DNA of 42,505 bases from IMG/VR virus record IMGVR_UViG_3300008113_000948, positions 1-42,505 of that record. One strand, written 5' to 3'. The notes under the pieces are model-generated. The model did no database searches. It worked only from the letters and a program-made list of their open reading frames with translations, and was not told the DNA's origin. Of the stretch, positions 9,532 to 16,759 are shown piece by piece (within the stretch, counting starts at the first letter, position 1; the number at the start of each line of letters is the position of its first letter). Source of the stretch: a virus. A program made the position numbers and the translations under genes.

Positions 9532-9774
9532 CGTAAATATTGTCATGTATATCAAAAGCAAAGAAAAAAGACCATTGCTCTTTTTATCTGTGATAACTGC
9601 GGAAAAAACTTTGAAAGAGAATTAAAAAAGATACAGACTAAACGTCTAAGTAATCACTATTTTCATTGTTGTGCTGAATGCGATTCTAAAAAATTTGCTC
9701 AACGTAAAGGAGTTGAGCGTAAGAAAATCTGGGACATGCCCGCTAGCGTTGATATTCCGGTGGGAAAAGTTTAA
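9532..9774 (+). CDS. Small zinc-ribbon-like protein without a standard start codon
   Basis: An 80-codon plus-strand frame between two minus-strand operons encodes ICDNCGKNF near its middle, then HCCAECDSKKFAQ, ending VERKKIWDMPASVDIPVGKV. CxxC followed about 30 residues later by CxxC is a zinc-ribbon arrangement. The frame has no ATG, GTG or TTG upstream of the first cysteines. A nearby ATG (9545) is in the frame one base away and would read MYIKSKEKRP before stopping; a -1 slip in the A7 tract near 9563-9570 would connect the two. The gene ends in a TTAA overlap with the convergent iscA stop. It may be a true gene with frameshift, a decayed gene, or a sequence error. Confidence 0.5.
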   Translation, partial: RKYCHVYQKQRKKTIALFICDNCGKNFERELKKIQTKRLSNHYFHCCAECDSKKFAQRKGVERKKIWDMPASVDIPVGKV

Positions 9775-10091
9775 ATTCTAAAGCTTTCGCCGCAGCCACA
9801 GCGATCACGTTCTTTAGGATTTACAAAATCAAATCCTTCGTTTAGACCTTTTCTAAACCAATCCATAGTCATTCCGTCTAGATACGGTAGTGCTTTTGGA
9901 TCTACAAAGATATGAACACCCTCACTGACAAAACTCATATCTTCTTCTATAGGATTATCCACATACTCTAAAACATATGCAAAGCCAGAACATCCAGTAG
10001 TTTTTACTCCTACTTTAATTCCATAACCTTTACCTCTACGATCTAGATTTTGCTTGACTTTTTTAGCTGCTAACGGAGTTAGTGATATCAT
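9771..10091 (-). CDS. iscA: A-type iron-sulfur carrier protein IscA
   Basis: IscA receives and passes on Fe-S clusters to apo-proteins. The 106-residue length equals bacterial IscA. The three cluster cysteines are present: C34 in TTGCSGFAYVLEYVD and C98 and C100 in the C-terminal CGCGESF motif. DPKALPYLDG and GLNEGFDFVNP are also IscA signatures. The start overlaps the end of iscU by 29 bases, reproducing the iscU-iscA gene order of bacterial isc operons, but without iscS, hscBA or fdx in this window. A virus-encoded pair suggests the phage raises Fe-S delivery for its own enzymes, for example the four radical-SAM proteins at 36763-42492. ErpA or SufA-type assignment is less likely given the neighbour. 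Confidence 0.93.
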   Translation of the reverse strand: MISLTPLAAKKVKQNLDRRGKGYGIKVGVKTTGCSGFAYVLEYVDNPIEEDMSFVSEGVHIFVDPKALPYLDGMTMDWFRKGLNEGFDFVNPKERDRCGCGESFRI

Positions 10092-10458
10092 GTTTTTTCT
10101 TATAATCTTCTATGGCTGCTTTTATAGCATCTTCTGCAAGTATTGAACAATGTATTTTAACCGGTGGAAGGGCAAGTTCTTCAGCAATACTTGAATTAGT
10201 AATCTCTCTCGCTTCGTCAAGCGATTTGCCCTTGACCCATTCTGTGACAAGGCTCGAGCTTGCAATTGCTGATCCGCATCCGTATGTTTTGAATTTGGCA
10301 TCAGTTATTACTCCATTTTCTACTTTAATTTGTAACTTCATTACGTCGCCACAAGCAGGGGCTCCAACCATACCTGTGCCAATAGTTTCGTCAATATCAA
10401 ACTTGCCCACATTGCGTGGATTTTCATAATGATCTATGACTTTATCTGAATATGCCAT
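10063..10458 (-). CDS. iscU: Fe-S cluster scaffold protein IscU
   Basis: IscU is the scaffold on which IscS-derived sulfur and iron form [2Fe-2S] clusters. This 131-residue protein is nearly the same as the E. coli protein by eye: MAYSDKVIDHYENPRNVG at the N terminus, GAPACGDVMKLQI, YGCGSAIASSSLVTEWVKG and LPPVKIHCSILAEDAIKAA. Cluster ligands C36, C61 and C104 and D38 are intact, as is the LPPVK HscA-recognition motif (97-101). All known functional residues being present argues for activity and for a fairly recent acquisition from a proteobacterium. It starts one base after the stop of the SOD gene and runs into iscA. It would depend on host IscS and chaperones. Confidence 0.96.
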   Translation of the reverse strand: MAYSDKVIDHYENPRNVGKFDIDETIGTGMVGAPACGDVMKLQIKVENGVITDAKFKTYGCGSAIASSSLVTEWVKGKSLDEAREITNSSIAEELALPPVKIHCSILAEDAIKAAIEDYKKKHDITNSVSS

Positions 10459-10459
10459 A

Positions 10460-11014
10460 TTAAACTCCTAATCTAATATCAACAACATCCCAGTTAATGA
10501 TTCTCCAAATATTTGATAGATATTTGGCTTTATCCTGCTGATAGTCAAGAGCCCAAGCATGTTCCCAAGCATCTATTAACAGTGCAATTTTCATACCTTT
10601 ACGGTATTCGTGATTATGAATAGTATGTAGTTCACCGTCAGTGTCCATATAGATCCAATTAGATCCTTGTGCTGCCATGAACTCTTTTTCAACTGCTTCT
10701 TTAAACTTGTCAAAACTACTGTATTTTTCTTCTATTAAGGTTTTACTAATTCCTTCTGGTTTGTTTGCAGCTCTGGGAGGGGCCAGATTGCCAAAAAACA
10801 AATTATGTAAAACAGCGCCGCCGTAGTTAAAGTCAGCATCACCTTCTCCTTTATTATATCTCTCTGAATATTTTGCTGCTAGCCCGTCGTAGTGATACTT
10901 TACAGTATCTTCGCTCATCACAGGTGCAAGCTCATCTTTACCAAATTTAAGTTTGTCTTGGTAAATTTCTCTTCGATCTTTAGATTCTTGTAAACTTTTA
11001 ATAAAATGTAGCAT
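10460..11014 (-). CDS. Superoxide dismutase, Fe/Mn family
   Basis: The enzyme converts superoxide to peroxide and oxygen. I use the ATG at 11014 (184 aa, MLHFIKSLQES); a TTG ten codons further upstream is less likely. All four metal ligands can be placed by alignment to SodB: H41 in KYHYDGL, H70 in AVLHNLFFGNLAPP, and D148 and H152 in DAWEHAW. GSNWIYMD and the end YLSNIWRIINW also match. The HH pair after the first ligand in SodB is replaced by LA, so the second shell differs; the metal cannot be told by eye. It precedes iscU by one base, so it is likely co-expressed; superoxide destroys Fe-S clusters, which makes the pairing meaningful. Confidence 0.92.
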   Translation of the reverse strand: MLHFIKSLQESKDRREIYQDKLKFGKDELAPVMSEDTVKYHYDGLAAKYSERYNKGEGDADFNYGGAVLHNLFFGNLAPPRAANKPEGISKTLIEEKYSSFDKFKEAVEKEFMAAQGSNWIYMDTDGELHTIHNHEYRKGMKIALLIDAWEHAWALDYQQDKAKYLSNIWRIINWDVVDIRLGV

Positions 11015-11028
11015 GTCTATATTTACCG

Positions 11029-11036
11029 TATAAATA
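11029..11036 (+). promoter_or_regulatory. T4-type late promoter box TATAAATA
   Basis: An exact TATAAATA lies 20 bases upstream of the plus-strand ATG at 11057, with an AAGGAG ribosome site in between. Spacing and sequence match T4 late promoters, so the dockerin-like protein is probably a late, virion-stage product. Confidence 0.65.
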
Positions 11037-11056
11037 AACCACAAGGAGATTTAACC

Positions 11057-11362
11057 ATGGAAATCGTACTTTTCGCAGTAGTTGTAGTAGCACTAGGTGC
11101 TTTCATTTATTACAATCGTAGCTCTAAGGGCTTAGACGTAAACAATGATGGTAAAGTAGATGCTGCTGATGCTAAGGCCGCTGTCCAAAATGTGGTAGAA
11201 GGTGTAAAAGCCACTGCCGATGTTAACAAGGATGGCAAGGTTGATTCTGCTGATGTAGCAGTTGTAAAAGAAAAAGCCAAGACAGTTGCCAAAAAGACAA
11301 CAGCCAAGGCTAAAGAAACTGTTAAGAAATCAGCTGGTCGTACCCCTAAATCAAAGGCCTAA
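11057..11362 (+). CDS. Membrane-anchored protein with two dockerin-like calcium loops and a basic tail
   Basis: Residues 2-19 are a hydrophobic membrane anchor (EIVLFAVVVVALGAFIYY). Two duplicated loops follow, DVNNDGKVDAAD (27-38) and DVNKDGKVDSAD (55-66), which match the 12-residue calcium-binding loop of type I dockerins and EF hands (D-x-N-x-D-G-x-x-D-x-x-D). The last 35 residues are Lys/Ala/Thr-rich (AKKTTAKAKETVKKSAG), similar to histone-H1-like tails. It is one of the few plus-strand genes here, has AAGGAG and a late-promoter box, and its end overlaps the convergent UV-endonuclease gene by 12 bases. A calcium-dependent protein- or envelope-interaction role is inferred. No cohesin partner is visible. 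Confidence 0.8.
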   Translation: MEIVLFAVVVVALGAFIYYNRSSKGLDVNNDGKVDAADAKAAVQNVVEGVKATADVNKDGKVDSADVAVVKEKAKTVAKKTTAKAKETVKKSAGRTPKSKA

Positions 11363-12376
11363 TCTTTTAGCTTCTTCGTAGAGTGCGAACGATGCTAAAT
11401 TTTTAGCTTTGCTCTCGCACATGATGTCGAAGTTTTCCCTAAAACTCAGTGCCCATTCATTCACTGCTGTATTCCAGTAGAAGTCTGAATGTGCTCTGAG
11501 TTTTGCTTTTTTATACCCACTTGAAAGTAAAGATTCCATGATTGGGAATTGATCTCTTGTGTGTCCAACAAGAATATCTTCACGGCTAACGGAATAGTGC
11601 ATAGCAGGACGAACACCGCGCCAACTATCGATGACCTTTTTGACGCTGGCATCTGCTGGAGCAATATACTCACCTTCACGACACCAGTGATGATGTATGT
11701 CAAGCACAATAGGAACAACATCAGAAATACTAAGACAGTCATCTAACCCCCATGCATTTTCTTCATTTTCAATAGTAATAGTATTACGTGCTTCTGGAGT
11801 TAACCGAAGTAACGCAGCACGAATTCCATCGGGGCCTCGTCTACCCGCGATATGAACGTTGATTTTAAAGTCTTGAAACGTTTTACCATATTCCATCCAG
11901 CGAGCCATGTCCACATGATATTCAAATTCCTCTATTGAACGATTTACAATATCGTCTGACTCAGATGCCAGCACAGTAAACTGACCAGGATGAAAACTAA
12001 GCCTAACATTATTCTTGCGGGCCACTTCGCCCACGGTTCGAAATGCTGTTTCGCAATAGGCTCGGACATCGGGAGTCCGCCAAAACCAACTCCAAGTTGG
12101 CTCAGTGTACACAGGAAGGATATCGCTACTGAGTCGTACCATTCTAAGATCTTCATCTAATTCTCCTACTCGTTGTACAAGTAAGCGGCACGATTCAATG
12201 TTCTGTTCCATAAGGGACCAGAGTTTTTCAGTAGCCACGTCTTTAGTCTGTCTATTTAACCAGGCTACGGTAGTACTACCGGTATTGTATTTTTTACAAT
12301 CATCTTTGGGTTTGATCCCATCTACTTGTGTAGGAGAATCAATCCACTTGCAGGCAAAACCTATACGTTTAGTCAT
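11351..12376 (-). CDS. uvsE: UV-damage endonuclease (UvsE/UvdE family)
   Basis: The enzyme nicks DNA 5' of UV photoproducts and some abasic sites, starting an alternative excision repair. The 341-residue length suits the family TIM barrel. Visible motifs are RIGFACKWI at the N terminus, RLSFHPGQF (125-133, metal-binding His), the ITIENEE segment near residue 200 and VLDIHHHWC near 225. The start follows a sigma-70-like promoter (12383-12411) whose -10 box ends only six bases before the ATG, and no ribosome site is seen, so the mRNA may be leaderless. The 3' end overlaps the convergent dockerin-like gene. Confidence 0.92.
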   Translation of the reverse strand: MTKRIGFACKWIDSPTQVDGIKPKDDCKKYNTGSTTVAWLNRQTKDVATEKLWSLMEQNIESCRLLVQRVGELDEDLRMVRLSSDILPVYTEPTWSWFWRTPDVRAYCETAFRTVGEVARKNNVRLSFHPGQFTVLASESDDIVNRSIEEFEYHVDMARWMEYGKTFQDFKINVHIAGRRGPDGIRAALLRLTPEARNTITIENEENAWGLDDCLSISDVVPIVLDIHHHWCREGEYIAPADASVKKVIDSWRGVRPAMHYSVSREDILVGHTRDQFPIMESLLSSGYKKAKLRAHSDFYWNTAVNEWALSFRENFDIMCESKAKNLASFALYEEAKRLGL

Positions 12377-12382
12377 GCAGTA

Positions 12383-12411
12383 ATTGTATACTCATTACCG
12401 CCAATTGTCAA
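12383..12411 (-). promoter_or_regulatory. Sigma-70 promoter for the UV endonuclease
   Basis: TTGACA and TACAAT on the minus strand are separated by exactly 17 bases. The promoter overlaps the 3' end of the glycosyltransferase gene. The predicted transcription start falls on or next to the ATG at 12376. Confidence 0.75.
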
Positions 12412-13090
12412 CAATTACAGGATCCATTACTTCATGGGGATTAGGAGTACCGTGGAATGCCAGTACAGAAGTTTCTGTAGGAATAATTGGATTGGCAATA
12501 TTTTTAAAGTTATAGCCGCTGCCTTGCCTAACCAATTCTTCGTGCTTTCTTATTTCCCATTTATAACTGCGTATCCAATCTGCAGGAAAGAATTCAATTT
12601 GTTCTCTACATACACTCCAGATATAATCTTGATCTCCGTGAAATTTTTTACAGATACCAGGATCTTGTTCTATATTATTCCACAAATGTTCGTAGTGATC
12701 ACCTTGCCATCTTAACACGGCACTTCCTAGTTTTGGAGGTCTTGTTCCCCATATGCGACCAACATCCTCAAGTCCTACAAATTTACCAGAATTATAATTT
12801 ACAAAATGATCAATGTTCCTTACAATGACCATATCTAGATCAAAAAATAAGTTGATATCTTCCTTGTAAAAATGGCCGCGTTTAAAAATGTAAGGTTTCC
12901 ACCACCAACCTTGAACAGGATTGTTTGGCAGTATTCTTACACTGATACTAGGATTAAAGTCTGTAGGGTCATCTGTAAAACAGATAAAATTGTGCGGCAC
13001 AGTTAGATGCCGTTGTATCATACTGTAAAGATTGTTTACGTAGTTGGCACCGTATTTTGTACCATGCTTGAGACAGATTACGTTTAACAT
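12395..13090 (-). CDS. GT-A fold glycosyltransferase-like protein (231 aa)
   Basis: The N terminus MLNVICLKHGTKYGANYVNNL is like GT8-type or phage glycosyltransferase openings. LFFDLDMVIV (81-90) supplies the DxD metal/sugar-nucleotide motif (D84, D86), preceded by GWWWKPYIF. HGDQDYIW (about 150) and the C-terminal AFHGTPNPHE are typical of this phage-borne family. It would transfer a sugar from a nucleotide donor; acceptor unknown (phage glycan, host surface glycan or DNA). It starts in a TAATG overlap with the 63-residue membrane protein gene. Two further glycosyltransferase-like genes occur in the window (32878, 40049). Confidence 0.78.
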   Translation of the reverse strand: MLNVICLKHGTKYGANYVNNLYSMIQRHLTVPHNFICFTDDPTDFNPSISVRILPNNPVQGWWWKPYIFKRGHFYKEDINLFFDLDMVIVRNIDHFVNYNSGKFVGLEDVGRIWGTRPPKLGSAVLRWQGDHYEHLWNNIEQDPGICKKFHGDQDYIWSVCREQIEFFPADWIRSYKWEIRKHEELVRQGSGYNFKNIANPIIPTETSVLAFHGTPNPHEVMDPVIVDNWR

Positions 13091-13281
13091 TACCAGTGTC
13101 TAATTACGTTGGCTATAATAAACAAACAGGTTACCACATGAATTATAACCCAAAAAGTTTTGAGAAACAATGCGATCCTCGCTTCACGTACAGTAAGAAT
13201 TGGAACATCCGGACGATCTTCGTCTGTTTGTCCCATTAGATGCCCAGTTGCCCGAGCCCATATTTTTTCTAAACTATTCAT
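13090..13281 (-). CDS. Small single-span membrane protein (63 aa)
   Basis: A polar N-terminal half (MNSLEKIWARATGHLMGQ, DEDRPDVP) is followed by one hydrophobic helix at about residues 40-60 (FWVIIHVVTCLFIIANVI). This arrangement resembles a small membrane protein I have seen in T4-like marine phages; its function is not known. It starts in an ATGA overlap with the end of queD and ends in a TAATG overlap with the glycosyltransferase, so the three are translated together. Confidence 0.75.
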   Translation of the reverse strand: MNSLEKIWARATGHLMGQTDEDRPDVPILTVREARIALFLKTFWVIIHVVTCLFIIANVIRHW

Positions 13282-13844
13282 CCTTCGTATACAGCTGAAT
13301 TTCCTGCGTGTTCAAATACTTCTGCTGAACGAAGACGTACACCTTGTCCAACAGGATAACGTGCTTCAAACACACGACCATCAGGATGTGTCCATCCTCT
13401 TCCTTCTTGATATGCTTCTAAAATTTCGTTCATTGTACGATATACCAGTTCTGCAAACTTTTCGCAGCCAACCCCATCTACAATTCTAAGATCGCACAAA
13501 GCCTTACGTTCATGAGGTTTAACATTTACAATTGATCCTGTTCCTGATACAGGAGGATCTCCCAAGTGACTCATTTGCCTAAAAAAGCTTAAGTGGGGGT
13601 CATCGTTAGCAACCACCAGAGTGTGATCAAATTGCCATTCTGACCATTCTTTGAATGCTTTGAGTCCACCAAAGTCCATGACCCAATTGCGATCATCTAA
13701 AGTTTCAGATTCGAAAACAAGTTTGATTCCAATACTATATCCGTGGATTAATGAACAATGACTGTGCGTTGAACGCCATTGTCTAAAACAGCAACTAAGA
13801 CCTCTGTCGTTGCCATATGTTTTTGTTGAAAGATAATTTGCCAT
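13278..13844 (-). CDS. queD: 6-pyruvoyl-tetrahydropterin / 6-carboxytetrahydropterin synthase family (QueD-like)
   Basis: QueD converts dihydroneopterin triphosphate to 6-carboxytetrahydropterin, an early step of 7-deazaguanine (queuosine) synthesis. The 188-residue protein has H27 and THSHCSLIHGYS (26-37), MDFGGLK (56-62) and FDHTLVV (72-78), the order found in the family. The usual HGH zinc pair reads HGY here (H34, Y36), so one zinc ligand is changed; H29 could compensate. The start has AAGGAG. Partner genes (folE, queC, queE) are not recognised in this window, although radical-SAM enzymes are present. Phages use this pathway for tRNA or for DNA modification. Confidence 0.85.
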   Translation of the reverse strand: MANYLSTKTYGNDRGLSCCFRQWRSTHSHCSLIHGYSIGIKLVFESETLDDRNWVMDFGGLKAFKEWSEWQFDHTLVVANDDPHLSFFRQMSHLGDPPVSGTGSIVNVKPHERKALCDLRIVDGVGCEKFAELVYRTMNEILEAYQEGRGWTHPDGRVFEARYPVGQGVRLRSAEVFEHAGNSAVYEG

Positions 13845-13933
13845 CTCTAGTCTCCTTATGAAAAATGAGCAAGTTTGATGACATGCAGAATTTATAAAGC
13901 GGGGTGAATGCCATTGAAGACCGCTGTGTGTTA

Positions 13934-14530
13934 TTATACAGAACTATTTATGAAGTTTGCAAGACCCTGTAAATTTTCTTTACTGACATTGGGCAATTGC
14001 CACTCTCTAGGCAATTGCCATTCATCTTCATTGTAAATTTTAAATGTTTTCTTTGGATTGCATTCAAACACACGACCTATTTGATAAACCCAATAACTGG
14101 GATCTACTTTGGGTTTATCCGCAGTAAGATAATTTTTAGTGTCTTTATAGACATTATTAACTAATCCGTCTTTGCTGTAAAGATCAAACCCTATTAGATT
14201 AATTTCATCGTGTCTATTAGTAGCCAACAACACAGCATATGGACCACTACCCCAATGCCATGGATCGTCGGGCCTTGCATTACCTTTATATGGTAAATCT
14301 GGTACTAGTCGCACATGTGAATGCTGTTGATATTGATTAATCCAATTGTGTCTAGTATAAATTAACAACTGGGATCTTAATGCTTCATCGACCATTCTAC
14401 TGTCAACACAGATTAAATGATCAACATGTAGATCTCTATGTATAGCATTACATCCATATTTGACACAGTTAATTTTACTGATATCTATAGATTTACGGCT
14501 TTCGCCATTGCCAATTACTAGAGACTGCAT
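13934..14530 (-). CDS. Conserved phage protein with an N-terminal VIGNG nucleotide-binding-like motif (198 aa)
   Basis: The start, MQSLVIGNGESRKSIDISKI, followed by YGCNAIHRDLHVDHLICVDSRMV, resembles the GNG(P/E)S opening of DUF115 and sialyltransferase-like (GT42) proteins. GSGPYAVLLATNRHDEINLIGFDLYS supports a Rossmann-type nucleotide-sugar enzyme. No further catalytic residues can be assigned by eye. It lies one base downstream of the fibre gene 14531-15400 and could modify that fibre; this is inference from position only. Confidence 0.6.
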   Translation of the reverse strand: MQSLVIGNGESRKSIDISKINCVKYGCNAIHRDLHVDHLICVDSRMVDEALRSQLLIYTRHNWINQYQQHSHVRLVPDLPYKGNARPDDPWHWGSGPYAVLLATNRHDEINLIGFDLYSKDGLVNNVYKDTKNYLTADKPKVDPSYWVYQIGRVFECNPKKTFKIYNEDEWQLPREWQLPNVSKENLQGLANFINSSV

Positions 14531-15400
14531 TTATGATGGTTGAATTTGTCCAAACGGTAGCCATTGACCAGGAATGCCGGATTGAACACATACCCAACCA
14601 ATAAAGCTGTTGATTGCTGGTTGTGAATTCCAAACAATGTCACCTACTGAATGATTGCCGCCACTAGGAGGTTCAGTGCCGCGTAGATGTAGTGTGTTAT
14701 TGAATTTTATAGCACCACTGACCTGTAATTCTGCTCTAGGATCTACTTGGGAAACATTGATCCCTAATTTACCATTAACAGTTACTTTGCTGGGTCCAAA
14801 GTTTTTATTTCCTAATTCAATGTCTCCGCTGCCGCTTACTGAAATTCTTGCAGTATTATCAGTAACAATATCAAAGTCGTTGGCAGCATATGTACCCACA
14901 GCTCCTCTACTATGTTCAGTGGTTCCTAACATTACTTCAACACCATTTTCTAAAATACTGAACATGGCATTAGGAGCATCTGTTCCAAGGCCTAATCTGT
15001 CTGATGAACTATCGTAAAACAAGTATTGATTAATTTGTAGATCGCCATCAACAATTAATCCTTTTAATCTACCAACTTCTTTTAAATTACTTTTTGTTAC
15101 AGTTGGTCCTAATTCTTTTTCATTTAATACAGGAACGTTGTTAATACTAAAATTTTTATCTTTGCCTAGGTCAATTGAATCAGTACTGAAAAATCTATCT
15201 GGACCTGTGGTAGCAACAAATTGTTTAGTTACCAGACCATTGCCAGTCCAAAGTAACCCTTTGCCTACAACAGTGCCTTCCTTGCCTGCTTTGAATTCCA
15301 CATGCTGTATATTGACCAGACTGACTTCTTGAAATTCTTCTTGTAGTAATAATTTCAGTGCGTCAGTGACTGCGGTAATTTTTTGATCTACATTGCTCAT
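14531..15400 (-). CDS. Tail fibre protein, second copy of a tandem duplication (289 aa)
   Basis: Residues about 50-289 align by eye with residues 130-380 of the upstream gene: GLLWTGNGLVTKQFV, DRFFSTDSIDLGKDKNFSI, VLNEKELGPTVTKSN, DGDLQINQYLFYDSSSDRL, GLGTDAPNAMFSI, RGAVGTYAANDFDIVTDN and a C-terminal W-containing tip. The head is shorter than in the neighbour. It starts in an ATGA overlap with the paralogue's end. The C terminus (NSFIGWVCVQSGIPGQWLPFG) resembles a fibre tip found at the ends of many phage fibres. Receptor-binding role inferred. Confidence 0.75.
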   Translation of the reverse strand: MSNVDQKITAVTDALKLLLQEEFQEVSLVNIQHVEFKAGKEGTVVGKGLLWTGNGLVTKQFVATTGPDRFFSTDSIDLGKDKNFSINNVPVLNEKELGPTVTKSNLKEVGRLKGLIVDGDLQINQYLFYDSSSDRLGLGTDAPNAMFSILENGVEVMLGTTEHSRGAVGTYAANDFDIVTDNTARISVSGSGDIELGNKNFGPSKVTVNGKLGINVSQVDPRAELQVSGAIKFNNTLHLRGTEPPSGGNHSVGDIVWNSQPAINSFIGWVCVQSGIPGQWLPFGQIQPS

Positions 15401-16539
15401 ACGTTAACTATTGCTCCAAATGCAGCCCAACGACCGGGGTTACCACTGGCAGTGCAGATCCAACCAGCATGTGATCCAACTTGTGGATTAGTATTCCAAA
15501 CAACATCGCCCTTGACATATTCGCCTGCTGATGGTGCAACTTCACCATACATATGAATATGTCCGTGATATCTAATTGGACCAGCTACATGCAAATCTAC
15601 TTCAGGATCTGGATTTTTAACTTTGATAGCTAATTTTCCATGCACTGAAATTTGCACAGGCGCCTGTGTAGTATTGCCTAATTTAATATCGCCATTTTGC
15701 TCTACGCTGATTCTTGGTCTGTTATCAGTAACAATATCAAAAGGTAAGCTGGCATAAGTTCCAACCATACCTCTGGAACTTTCTCTGGTGCCTAACACTA
15801 CTTCTATGGCATCTTCTGCTACGCTAAGTGCAGCATGAGGAGTATCGGTGCCTAGTCCTAATCTATCACTGATTGAATCATAGAACATGTATTGATTAAC
15901 AATAATGTCTCCATCTACTGTTAATCCTCTTAGTCTACCTAATTCTTTAATGTTACTTTTAGTAACACTAGGTCCTAGTTCGTTTTCGTTTAGTACAGTC
16001 ACATTGTTTATAGACAAGTGACGATCTTTTGCCAAGTCTAAATTTTCTGTGGAAAATAAACGATCTGGATTAGCACTCATAACAAACTGTTTGGTAATTT
16101 TACCACCAGTCCAAATAATACCTTTACCGTAGTATGTGTCCTCTGATGTTGATTTAAACTCTAAAGGACTGAACTTTTCTAATTTTACATCGGCTCTAAT
16201 TTCGTCAACTTGTAATAGTCCTGCTTTGAGCAAACCAGCCACTTCCATACTTTGAGCAGTGATGTTACCTTCTACAGCAAGATTATCTTTGACTGTGTTT
16301 ACACGTAGATTATCAACTGCAATTTCTTGATCTGTAATAGTTAGCTGAGTTTTTGTAGCACGATCAGCGATACCAGTGCTGGCAAAATTAACAATCTTGC
16401 CTCCATTAATATGGTCCCCACTCAGGGAACGTTTTGGAAGATTTTGAAGAAAATGTTCAACGTTTACATTGGCTGCAGCCTGTGATTTTATGGCTGTGCC
16501 CAGTAATTCTAATGCTTGATCTACGGTAGTTTTGTTCAT
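15397..16539 (-). CDS. Tail fibre protein, first copy of a tandem duplication (380 aa)
   Basis: The N terminus (VDQALELLGTAIKSQAAANVNVEHFL) is helical, then comes beta-rich shaft sequence with paired segments such as ITAQSMEVAGLLKAGLLQVD. Residues 130-380 are the paralogue of gene 14531-15400, ending SHAGWICTASGNPGRWAAFG. An ATAAATA sequence lies eight bases before the ATG, too close for an ordinary leader, and no ribosome site is evident. A tandem pair of fibres with conserved shafts and divergent heads or tips is typical of receptor-binding diversification. Confidence 0.78.
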   Translation of the reverse strand: MNKTTVDQALELLGTAIKSQAAANVNVEHFLQNLPKRSLSGDHINGGKIVNFASTGIADRATKTQLTITDQEIAVDNLRVNTVKDNLAVEGNITAQSMEVAGLLKAGLLQVDEIRADVKLEKFSPLEFKSTSEDTYYGKGIIWTGGKITKQFVMSANPDRLFSTENLDLAKDRHLSINNVTVLNENELGPSVTKSNIKELGRLRGLTVDGDIIVNQYMFYDSISDRLGLGTDTPHAALSVAEDAIEVVLGTRESSRGMVGTYASLPFDIVTDNRPRISVEQNGDIKLGNTTQAPVQISVHGKLAIKVKNPDPEVDLHVAGPIRYHGHIHMYGEVAPSAGEYVKGDVVWNTNPQVGSHAGWICTASGNPGRWAAFGAIVNV

Positions 16540-16564
16540 GATTTAATATTTATCTACCTATATT

Positions 16565-16759
16565 TTATTCAGGATTGGGCGTGTTAAAAGAAGTGTGTTC
16601 TTTGTTAACAAATTCTAAAACCTGCTGATCTGCAGAAAGAATCTGCACACAATTTTCTTCTGTAAGATTTTCAAAATGATCAAATGATTTTAAAATTTTG
16701 TGTCCTGGATCTAGAGGATTTATTACATAAATTTCAGTGCGTTCACTGTATTTTCTTAT
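16565..16759 (-). CDS. Small protein (about 64 aa) with a non-ATG start
   Basis: An uninterrupted frame fills the 216-base gap between two fibre genes. It reads KYSERTEIYVINPLDPG, then HKILKSFDHFENLTEE and ends HTSFNTPNPE, a normal soluble composition. There is no ATG, GTG or TTG near its start; the best candidate is ATA at 16759, which has AGGA eight bases upstream and overlaps the stop of the 970-residue gene. Translational coupling from that gene is possible. No homologue is recognised. It may be real, or the 3' remnant of a longer gene. Confidence 0.45.
   Translation of the reverse strand: MRKYSERTEIYVINPLDPGHKILKSFDHFENLTEENCVQILSADQQVLEFVNKEHTSFNTPNPE

Noticed and set aside
11461-11742. 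93-codon minus-strand frame within the UV endonuclease gene
   Set aside because: Same-strand alternative frame of a well-supported gene; hydrophobic bias arises from the frame shift.
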